NCBI RefSeq assembly: GCF_025151535.1 | Contig: NZ_CP102288.1 | Span: 1,245,501-1,309,500, forward strand | From: Segatella copri DSM 18205 | Lineage (GTDB): Bacteria; Bacteroidota; Bacteroidia; Bacteroidales; Bacteroidaceae | DNA: 64,000 nt | Direction of reading: 5' to 3' | The notes under the pieces: model-generated | The model's database searches: none | What the model was told of the DNA's origin: nothing | What the model saw: the letters and a program-made list of their open reading frames with translations, nothing else | Program-made: the position numbers and the translations under genes | Part shown: positions 35,675 through 42,585 of the stretch, piece by piece | Layout of the letters: each line of letters starts with the position of its first letter | How positions within the stretch are numbered: the first letter of the stretch is position 1

Positions 35675-35891
35675 TGCCTACAGACATGGCTGCGTGGGGT
35701 TAAGAATATGACTGCATTGGGTTAAGAATATGACTGCATTGGGTTACGGATACGACTCCGTAGGCTAACGGAGACGTATCCCTCGGCTTGTCGAGATATC
35801 TGCGTCAGCTGATTGAGTCACTTGAGTTAGCTTACTGAACTAGTTGGGTTAGCTGATTGAACTACTTGAGTTAGCTGACTGAGCTATATCA
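35675..35891. repeat. Tandem array of 22-nt units, about 10 degenerate copies
   Basis: Read in steps of exactly 22 nt from 35675, units are related: GGGTTAAGAATATGACTGCATT twice (35697-35718, 35719-35740), GGGTTACGGATACGACTCCG.. (35741), GGCTAACGGAGACGTATCCC.. (35763), then four units of the type AGCTGATTGAACTACTTGAG.. to 35891. No open frame follows the period, and the first and last units diverge most, as in an ageing array. Confidence 0.8.
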
Positions 35892-36184
35892 GTATTCTGT
35901 AGTATTACATGTGTATATTTTTCTAATTTAATGTCACATTTGTCACACTTATACTTAACTCTTTGATTATTAGAGGATAACGGGTGACAATAATGGGTGT
36001 TTTTATTGTCACCTTATTGCCACCTATTACCACTTTTGGCATAAAATCAGCAAAATAATGGTGTTTTTGAGGGATTTTTGGGCAAAAACCAAGAAGATAT
36101 TGAGCAAAAAGTTGTTTTTTCGGTTTAATACGAGGCTTTTTCTATCGTTTTTGGGGAATTTTACTGGCGAAAAAGGGAGGAAAA

Positions 36185-36316
36185 TTACGTTCTGATGCAG
36201 TAAAAGATACATCCAGATGCAGTAAAAAATGCGTCCCGATGTAGCATTTGCTACGTCCCGACGCAGCAAAAGTTACGTCCGGACGTAGTAAAAGATACGT
36301 CGTGACGTAATTTCAG
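36185..36316. repeat. Second tandem array of 22-nt units, six copies
   Basis: Six units each exactly 22 nt: 36185, 36207, 36229, 36251, 36273 and 36295. Consensus nTACGTCCnGACGTAGTAAAAG, with a dyad ACGTCC/GGACGT that is complete in the fifth unit. The rest of 35892-36184 and 36317-36530 holds no convincing gene; two minus-strand frames there run through the array and look accidental. Confidence 0.85.
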
Positions 36317-36532
36317 AAGCGTTCTGGTAGCCATCAAGGAAAGGCTTTTTCGCATTTGCGAGAGACTTATTCATCTTTGGCTGTTGGATAATCCTATGCA
36401 GATAGTTGAGATATACAAATCTTGCGCCTCCAGCCACTGGGCGAACCTCCGCAGTCGGGCAATTAAGAAGGAAAGAACATATAAAAAAGCATAAAAAGTT
36501 TCTGATTTTTCTCATAAATAAATTAGATTTCA

Positions 36533-36540
36533 TATATTTG
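36533..36540 (+). promoter_or_regulatory. Promoter -7 box for the AbiEi gene
   Basis: TATATTTG followed by CGC, 16 bp before the start codon. Confidence 0.6.
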
Positions 36541-36556
36541 CGCAAAATTAGAAACA

Positions 36557-37321
36557 ATGACAGAACTATTAAGTATATTATACAAGCTGCGGATATTCAC
36601 TTTGGATGAACTTTCTGAGGCTCTGAAAGACAAGGTGAAGGCGGTGGAGGCGTTGCTTGCTAGGTACAAGCAACAAGGGTGGATTGTGGCTATACGGCGC
36701 AATACCTATTGCATGAAGGATATTGCATCTGGTTTACCTGTTTGCGACAAGTATGAGATAGGAAGCCACTTGTCACCTACAGCTTGCATCAGTTATCACA
36801 CAGCATTGGAATTTCATGGATTGGCTCATCAACCCTTCAATGAGGTTTTTGTGAAAAGCATGACTCGCTTCAATCCCTTTTCTTTCGATGATGTGGATTA
36901 CACCTATTGCAGACAAACAAAGGAAATCGTTGGTATGATGACTCCCAAGGGAAATCCATACGTGCGAGTAACGGATGTGGAGGGGACGTTGTTGGATTGT
37001 TTTGACCGCATCGACCGAGCTGGTGGTATCGAGGAATTGCTGCATTGTATGGAGGGTATCGTCTTGCTCAATGAGGAAAGGCTCATCGATTATCTCGCAA
37101 AATACAACAAGGCTTTTCTGTACCAGAAGACTGGCTATCTGTTGGAGCGAATCAAGGAACAAGCCAAAATCTCAGAATCTCTCTTGGAGCTGTGCCGAGC
37201 CAAGGGAACCAAAAGCGTCAAGTGGTTGACCAACAACGAAGAGTCGGATACATTTGTAAATAAATGGCGCATGTATGTGCCGCAAGAACTAACATCGAAG
37301 GAAGAATATGAACTCATATAA
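36557..37321 (+). CDS. AbiEi-type antitoxin of a type IV toxin-antitoxin pair
   Basis: A 254-residue protein with an N-terminal winged helix (residues 1-55, TLDELSEALKDKVKAVEALLA ... GWIVAIRRNTYC) and the AbiEi central region (TACISYHTALEFHGL, VRVTDVEGTLLDCFDR). In AbiE systems this antitoxin represses the operon and counters the nucleotidyltransferase toxin AbiEii; the pair acts in phage abortive infection. The next gene overlaps it by 14 bp as in intact AbiE operons, but the toxin has lost its core. Complete in length with its own promoter. Confidence 0.87.
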   Translation: MTELLSILYKLRIFTLDELSEALKDKVKAVEALLARYKQQGWIVAIRRNTYCMKDIASGLPVCDKYEIGSHLSPTACISYHTALEFHGLAHQPFNEVFVKSMTRFNPFSFDDVDYTYCRQTKEIVGMMTPKGNPYVRVTDVEGTLLDCFDRIDRAGGIEELLHCMEGIVLLNEERLIDYLAKYNKAFLYQKTGYLLERIKEQAKISESLLELCRAKGTKSVKWLTNNEESDTFVNKWRMYVPQELTSKEEYELI

Positions 37322-37517
37322 CAAACAAGCTCTTGACATCATCGCCAAGGAGCAAAGCTTTATTCGCGACAACCTCGAAAAGGTGATGCGATTGGTGGAG
37401 ATCTCAACTATTTCCATGACAGGCCTTTGCTGTCTAAATCTGCTGTTCGAGGATAAAGAGATGGTCAATAGAATCAAATTTCATCCTATGGCTTTGTGGA
37501 AGACAAGGAGTCGTTGA
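37308..37517 (+). pseudogene. AbiEii toxin with internal deletion (N- and C-terminal stumps only)
   Basis: A 69-codon frame. Residues 1-33 (MNSYNKQALDIIAKEQSFIR ... NLEKVMRLVEI) match the start of AbiEii nucleotidyltransferase toxins; residues 46-66 (LFEDKEMVNRIKFHPMALWK) look like the end of the same family. The nucleotidyltransferase core with its GGT/DxD residues, roughly 200 residues or more, is missing. It therefore cannot be an active toxin. The overlap with the antitoxin gene is the normal operon arrangement. Confidence 0.75.
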
Positions 37518-37577
37518 ATGTTTTTTCTGTAAATTTTGAAAAAAGTTATTGTTTTGCTTAGTTTTTTGCTTGGCTCA

Positions 37578-37591
37578 ACTGTATATACAGT
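37578..37591. promoter_or_regulatory. 14-bp palindrome upstream of the TonB-receptor-like gene
   Basis: ACTGTATATACAGT is a perfect palindrome 28 bp before the start codon at 37620, well placed for an operator. The binding protein is unknown. Confidence 0.45.
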
Positions 37592-37619
37592 ATATGGACT
37601 ATAAAACAGGGAATAGGCT

Positions 37620-40172
37620 ATGAGTAAATATCTGAAAAGTTTGATTTTGCTTTCGGTGATAAGTATGGGCGTTTCTGCCCAACGTATCACTCGACAATAT
37701 AATAATGTGTCATTTTCTGCGGCATTGAAGGATTTGAATGCTCGACAGGATAAGTATGTCATCAACTTTGTGTATGACGAGTTGGAGGATTTCAAGGTGA
37801 CAAAGAACATCAAAAATGAAAGTGTTCCAGATGCCATCATGAACTTGATAGGTTTTTACCCTATCAAGATGAAACAAGTGGATAATATTATCATTGTAGA
37901 ATGTATTCAAAAGACTTCTAACAGAATGATGGGACGCATTGTAGACACTCACCATCAACCAGTCGATTTCGCCAATGTCGCTTTGCTCAATGTTAGTGAT
38001 TCCAGTTTTATCACGGGTGGTGTTACAAATGAGGATGGTCAGTTCGTAATTCCTTGCGAGGTGAAAAAGGCGATTGTGAAAGTAAGTTGTGTGGGCTACA
38101 AAACTTATTGTAATGCATATCGTACCGGTGAGGTTGGTGCCATAACCTTGGAGGATGCTACAATTAATCTGCAAAAAATTGTGATTAAAGGGCATCGCAA
38201 ATACATATCAAGAGAAAACGGTAAACTTACGCTTGACGTTCAAAATTCCAATTTGAAAAATATTGGCAAGGCAACAGATGTAATCAAATATATTCCTGGG
38301 ATGCTCTATACAAATGGAAAGTATGAGGTGTTTGGTAAGGGTGAGCCTGTCATCTATATAGATGGAAGAAAGCAGACTAATACTTCAGGGTTGTCACTCC
38401 TTTCTTCTACCAACGTGAAGTCTGTACAGCTCATAACAAACCCTGGGGCAGAATACGATGCAGAAACAAGGAGTGTCATAAACATCACTACCGTACACCA
38501 TTCCTTGGATGGACTTTCTGGTATTGTGGGTGCGGAAATCTCCAAACATAAGAATTTGTCTAACAACGAGGAGGTCAACCTCAACATCCACAAGGGAGCT
38601 TTGGATATATTCCTCGCATATCAATATGACAATACGAGAAGTGACATCAGATATGATGTTAACCAGTTCAATTACGGGCAAGATACATTTCATGAGATTT
38701 CTGCTTCTGAATATTCCGACCGCTCTCACTCTCATGACTATAATGTTGGTATGAATTATGCCATAAACAAGAATCACACTATCGGCGGAAGATATTTGGG
38801 AAGCATCTCCAACTACAAGATGCTCGACTCTCCTTTCGACTATATGCAGACGTACAAGAATGATGAACTGCTGACATCTACAGACAACAAGACTGAAGAA
38901 TCTGAAAAGGAAAGGTTTCACAATGTCAATCTGTATTATATCGGCAAACTAACAGACAACCTACAGCTCAACTTGGATGCCGACTATGTTTATGCTCAAC
39001 TGAAACATAAGCAACAAGTGAGCGAGACAAGTAGAATAGATGCTGTCTCAGAAATCACGCATATGCAAAACGACCAGCGAAATCGTGCGACTGCACTCAA
39101 AGGGGTGTTTGCTTGGAACATGAATAAGAATAATAGGCTTGATTTCGGAACGGATTTCAGTAAAATCAGTTCATGGGGTATGTCTGTAAACGAAGAAGGG
39201 AAGATAGCCGATGACCAATTCAAGAATAAGGAAACCAAGTATGCTGGATTTGCCACTTTTCGTTTGTCTGCCTCCAAATGGAAAGGAAGCATCGGGCTTC
39301 GCTATGAGTACATTCATGCCATCAACACAGACCAAGGAGAAGTAAAGAACAAGACTAATTATTCGGACTTACTTCCATCCCTTTCTCTTTCCACTATGTT
39401 TGGGAGAGTGGGGATGAATCTTGATTTCAGTAGCAGGGTCAGCCGTCCTTCGTTTCGTCAGTTGAACAACAGTGTGAGCTACAACAATCAATACCATTAT
39501 GAGCAAGGCAACATTTATCTGAAACCGCAATACGTGTATGATACAGAACTTAGTGTGAATTATAGCATATTCGACTTCAAGTTGGATTATCAGTATATCA
39601 AGGATTACATCCATCCGACTGTCGTTGCTGTATCCGGCAAACCTGGAACGGTAACTTGGATGTCAACCAATGCCAAGGAATTCCAGCAACTAGGAGCGCA
39701 ATGTGTTGTTTCACCTTTTTTGGGTTGTTGGCGACCGACTTTGACGGTGGGTGTCTATAAACCTTATTTCACGCTATCATATAATGGAGAGCAATTAGAC
39801 TACAATCATCCATACGGTCTCTTCGCTTTCCAAAATGTAGTGGCACTAAGGAACGATTGGCTTTTTCGATGTGATTTCTTTTGGAACATTAAGGGACATC
39901 ATGGCATCTACGAGCAAAACGGTTATTCGTCATTCAATATGATGGTACAGAAACAGTTACTTAAAAAGAAATTGACGATAACATTGAAAGCAGAGGACTT
40001 GTTTGATAGCTCGAAGTTGAACGATGTAAAGAGGGTTAATTTTGTGGTGCAGAACAGAAAGGTGAATAACTTCAATCGCTGCATCATAGCTTCCATTAGT
40101 TACAACTTCAATAGTTTCAAAGATAAATACAACGGAAGCGGTTCTGCTGAGGATGCGATTAATCGTTTTTAG
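37620..40172 (+). CDS. TonB-dependent-receptor-like outer-membrane beta-barrel protein
   Basis: An 850-residue outer-membrane protein. Signal peptide (1-20); a secretin/TonB short N-terminal domain (about 24-100, FSAALKDLNARQDKYVINFV); a carboxypeptidase-like regulatory domain (105-180, GRIVDTHHQPVDFANVALLN, GGVTNEDGQFVIPC); a plug (195-300, VIKYIPGMLY ... VIYIDGRK, PGAEYDAETRSVINIT); and a C-terminal barrel of the OMP_b-brl_3 kind ending in SISYNFNSF. No SusD partner follows, so it is not a SusCD pair. The STN domain suggests control through an anti-sigma factor, but none is adjacent. The substrate is unknown. Confidence 0.87.
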   Translation: MSKYLKSLILLSVISMGVSAQRITRQYNNVSFSAALKDLNARQDKYVINFVYDELEDFKVTKNIKNESVPDAIMNLIGFYPIKMKQVDNIIIVECIQKTSNRMMGRIVDTHHQPVDFANVALLNVSDSSFITGGVTNEDGQFVIPCEVKKAIVKVSCVGYKTYCNAYRTGEVGAITLEDATINLQKIVIKGHRKYISRENGKLTLDVQNSNLKNIGKATDVIKYIPGMLYTNGKYEVFGKGEPVIYIDGRKQTNTSGLSLLSSTNVKSVQLITNPGAEYDAETRSVINITTVHHSLDGLSGIVGAEISKHKNLSNNEEVNLNIHKGALDIFLAYQYDNTRSDIRYDVNQFNYGQDTFHEISASEYSDRSHSHDYNVGMNYAINKNHTIGGRYLGSISNYKMLDSPFDYMQTYKNDELLTSTDNKTEESEKERFHNVNLYYIGKLTDNLQLNLDADYVYAQLKHKQQVSETSRIDAVSEITHMQNDQRNRATALKGVFAWNMNKNNRLDFGTDFSKISSWGMSVNEEGKIADDQFKNKETKYAGFATFRLSASKWKGSIGLRYEYIHAINTDQGEVKNKTNYSDLLPSLSLSTMFGRVGMNLDFSSRVSRPSFRQLNNSVSYNNQYHYEQGNIYLKPQYVYDTELSVNYSIFDFKLDYQYIKDYIHPTVVAVSGKPGTVTWMSTNAKEFQQLGAQCVVSPFLGCWRPTLTVGVYKPYFTLSYNGEQLDYNHPYGLFAFQNVVALRNDWLFRCDFFWNIKGHHGIYEQNGYSSFNMMVQKQLLKKKLTITLKAEDLFDSSKLNDVKRVNFVVQNRKVNNFNRCIIASISYNFNSFKDKYNGSGSAEDAINRF

Positions 40173-40311
40173 AAAAGTATTGGTTTTCAAATCAACCTCT
40201 AAAATGCAATACCCAAATTCTGTGTGATGAATATCTCAGGATTTATTAACCGAGATGTTCATCCACAGAATTTTCACTTATCAATATCAATCGTTAAAAA
40301 ACATACATTTT

Positions 40312-40342
40312 ATTGTGTATCCAATAAATTGTTATATTTTTG
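40312..40342 (+). promoter_or_regulatory. Orphan promoter-like site
   Basis: ATTG at 40312-40315, 19 bp spacer, TATTTTTG at 40335-40342. Downstream there is only a 17-codon frame (40375-40428) whose stop sits in the hairpin TTACCTC tatt GAGGTAA. The product could be a short RNA or a remnant. Confidence 0.45.
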
Positions 40343-40444
40343 CAAACGACAAGAGTTGTTTGACAAGCAAACATATGCACATTGCAGAAATTAGAACCGT
40401 TGCTAAATTATTACCTCTATTGAGGTAAAACACTCATAAATCGC

Positions 40445-40633
40445 TCATTTTAAGCTATTCTGAATATTTGGGCAGAATTTCAGATAAAATTTTTGCATCA
40501 TATTCATCCAACAATCAACATAATACTTAGGTGAGCACTCTAACGACCACATTTCCCCGATGTCATCCATCAAAGCTTCATCAGGATGCTTTAGCAATGC
40601 TGCCCTCAAAGGTACGAAATGTTTTTGAAACAA
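40445..40633 (-). CDS. Small hypothetical frame, doubtful
   Basis: A 62-codon frame with protein-like composition (PLRAALLKHPDEALMDDIGE, YVDCWMNMMQKFY) but no recognised family, promoter or partner. It may be a fragment of a lost gene in this eroded 0.9-kb stretch. Confidence 0.25.
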   Translation of the reverse strand: MFQKHFVPLRAALLKHPDEALMDDIGEMWSLECSPKYYVDCWMNMMQKFYLKFCPNIQNSLK

Positions 40634-40668
40634 CCAAGGATTTTTGAAGATTATTTGTATTACGGTAA

Positions 40669-40856
40669 TTACAATTTCAGTTATTACAGTTTTTTCCTGA
40701 GGGGGTATAAGGGTTTGAAGGTAGTAACAATCTGTTACTACAAATATTTATATATAAATATATATAATTATATATATTTATATATACTTTTCTATACTTA
40801 CATTTTAAAAGCGTGACATTGGGTCAAAATAAAACTGTAATAACTGAAATTGTAAT
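40669..40856. repeat. 188-bp MITE-like element with perfect 26-bp terminal inverted repeats
   Basis: ATTACAATTTCAGTTATTAC.. at 40669-40694 is the exact reverse complement of 40831-40856. The interior is AT-rich (a run of TATATA repeats, 40744-40790) and non-coding. The size and structure fit a miniature inverted-repeat element; no clear target duplication was found. Confidence 0.75.
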
Positions 40857-41049
40857 TTGTAATCGATTTTTTAGCGGTATCGAGATGCATACATTCATTG
40901 CCCCTAAAACTATGACTATCTCATCACAAAGCTATGAGTTATGACCCGCAAAACGATGAGTTGTTTTCTTTAACACAATATGGCAGAAATGTTAATGGAA
41001 TTTCACATAACTCTGCAAGGTGATTTTTGGTGGTGTAGGAAAAATGTAG

Positions 41050-41057
41050 TACCTTTG
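41050..41057 (+). promoter_or_regulatory. Promoter -7 box for the smalltalk gene
   Basis: TACCTTTG followed by CAC, 47 bp before the ATG at 41105. Confidence 0.75.
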
Positions 41058-41104
41058 CACCTGTAATCAAAAACATTATTAATCACTAAAAAAACTAGAA
41101 AATT

Positions 41105-41200
41105 ATGAAGAAAGAAACTTGGAAACAGATTTTTCAGATTGTACTCACAATCTTGACGGCGCTCGGCACTACGCTCGGAGTAACGAGCTGCATAGGATAA
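41105..41200 (+). CDS. Smalltalk protein (31 residues)
   Basis: MKKETWKQIFQIVLTILTAL and onward to VTSCIG: a tiny protein with a polar start, one hydrophobic helix and a C-terminal Ser-Cys. It matches the 'smalltalk' family of Bacteroidales in length and in the WK..Q..LT.LTA..TTLGVTSC pattern. It has a canonical promoter and is probably expressed. In related genomes I recall it near an HU-like protein and an amidase; neither is here. Its function is unknown; it may insert in the membrane. Confidence 0.85.
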   Translation: MKKETWKQIFQIVLTILTALGTTLGVTSCIG

Positions 41201-41262
41201 AAAAAATGAGTTAAAGAATTATAAACATTTATTCATATCAGCCGACATCGGATCTTATTCAC

Positions 41263-41270
41263 TAACTTTG
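41263..41270 (+). promoter_or_regulatory. Promoter -7 box for tcdA
   Basis: TAACTTTG followed by CAT. It overlaps an upstream in-frame ATG and so supports the later start at 41310. Confidence 0.6.
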
Positions 41271-41309
41271 CATCAGATATATACATTAGAATTCTTTACA
41301 AACAATAAA

Positions 41310-42170
41310 ATGGAGAATAAAATAACGACAATGGAGCAGGGAATGCAGCGACGCACCGAACTGCTCCTGGGAAAGGATAATCTTGAGAAAATTCAGAAGG
41401 CAAGAGTGCTCATCTTCGGTATCGGAGGAGTAGGATCATGGTGCGCTGAAGGACTCCTGAGAAGCGGCGTGAGAAACATCACAATCGTAGACAGCGACAG
41501 GGTATGCGTAACCAACTGCAACCGCCAGCTGATGGCTACAAGCCGAACCATAGGCGAAGTGAAGGTAGAGGCACTGCGCAACCGACTGCTCGAAATCAAC
41601 CCCGATGCCAACATCACAGCCTATCAGAAAATATATCAGGCAGAAACTGCCGATGAATTCCACATGGAGCAATACGACTTCATCATCGATGCCATCGACT
41701 CGCTCAAGGATAAGGCTGACCTCATTCTGCGTGCCACTGCCCTGCCTAAGGAAATCACCTTTATATCTTCTATGGGAGCTGCCCTGCGCACCGACCCATT
41801 CATGGTAAGAAAATCTGAATTCTGGAAGGTGGATGGAGACCCGCTGGCAAGAGCACTGCGAAAGAAATTCAAGAAGAACAAAACCTTCCCACGACGAAAA
41901 TTCCAGTGCGTATACAGTGAAGAAAAACCGATGCAGAACCAAGGGGTGAACAAAGCCTGCGGCACGGGCGGATGCCTATGCCCGAAAGCCAAACTCATTA
42001 GCGGAGAGAGGGGTACCGATACTGCCGTATATGATGCTCCGGGCGACCAGCAACTGGTAGAACACGAATGGTGCTCTACTAAGGCACAGATCAACGGTTC
42101 GCTCTGCCACATCACCGCAACCTTCGGAATGGCTATCGCAGGAATGGTCATCAACCACATCATTGAATAA
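41310..42170 (+). CDS. tcdA: tRNA threonylcarbamoyladenosine dehydratase
   Basis: A 286-residue ThiF/E1-like protein of the TcdA (CsdL) family, which cyclises t6A at position 37 of ANN-decoding tRNAs to ct6A, using ATP. Visible are RRTELLLGKDNLEKI, the nucleotide loop VLIFGIGGVGSWCAEGLLRS, IVDSDRVCVTNCNRQ and the DAIDSLKDK segment. The C-terminal part carries CGTGGCLCP and several other Cys, more than in E. coli TcdA. The start at 41310 avoids the promoter at 41263-41270. Confidence 0.92.
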   Translation: MENKITTMEQGMQRRTELLLGKDNLEKIQKARVLIFGIGGVGSWCAEGLLRSGVRNITIVDSDRVCVTNCNRQLMATSRTIGEVKVEALRNRLLEINPDANITAYQKIYQAETADEFHMEQYDFIIDAIDSLKDKADLILRATALPKEITFISSMGAALRTDPFMVRKSEFWKVDGDPLARALRKKFKKNKTFPRRKFQCVYSEEKPMQNQGVNKACGTGGCLCPKAKLISGERGTDTAVYDAPGDQQLVEHEWCSTKAQINGSLCHITATFGMAIAGMVINHIIE

Positions 42171-42213
42171 CTGTTTTTTTCTTTACAACAGTCACTTGAA
42201 AAGAAACTTACAA

Positions 42214-42369
42214 AACTTTCGCATATCAGGAAGTTAAAGGAGTTAAGGAGTTAAGACGTATGTCTTGCTGCTTAAAAAACTACGCCAAAAAACTGTTGTC
42301 TTAACTCCTCAGCGACCGTAGGGAGCGATAACTCCTTTAACTCCTTTAACTCCTGAGCTTGCGAAAGTT
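42214..42369 (+). repeat. 156-bp repeat with AACTTTCGC / GCGAAAGTT ends, copy 1
   Basis: Starts AACTTTCGCATATCAGG and ends GAGCTTGCGAAAGTT. Inside are tandem AGTTAAAGG/AGTTAAGG units, and their mirror (AACTCCTTT units) on the right. The same sequence in opposite direction lies at 47687-47850. It fills most of the gap before kup. Confidence 0.85.
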
Positions 42370-42501
42370 CGCTAGGTTCAGAAGTTTCTCGCGAGTAGTC
42401 TTATCGGCATTCGCCTCTATTCGTCTCTTCATATCTCCAAAGAATAAAGGTTAAATCCGATAAATCTTGTTAAACAAATTCTATCTTACCTCTTATGTTT
42501 A

Positions 42502-42509
42502 TACCTTTG
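42502..42509 (+). promoter_or_regulatory. Promoter -7 box for kup
   Basis: TACCTTTG followed by CAC, 76 bp before the kup start. Confidence 0.7.
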
Positions 42510-42585
42510 CACGCAAATTTATAATCACAAAGGACATTTTCATGTCCCAAAAAGGATAATATTTAATTTAAATAAGAGAAGAAAA

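Noticed and set aside
35675..36316. 22-nt arrays considered as a CRISPR array
   Set aside because: Units are contiguous with no spacers of distinct sequence, repeats are not conserved end to end, and no cas genes are present.
36027..36557. Two minus-strand frames (80 and 94 codons) in the repeat-rich spacer
   Set aside because: They run through the 22-nt array and AT-rich DNA, have no promoter or ribosome site and match nothing I recognise.
37578..37591. ACTGTATATACAGT as a LexA box
   Set aside because: Two bases shorter than the E. coli-type LexA site, and the gene behind it is not an SOS gene; kept only as an unnamed palindrome.
37620..40172. SusC-type starch receptor
   Set aside because: No SusD gene follows and the barrel is of the shorter OMP_b-brl_3 type, so a SusCD polysaccharide locus is not supported.
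41268..41309. Longer N-terminus for tcdA
   Set aside because: The upstream ATG overlaps the promoter -7 box at 41263-41270.
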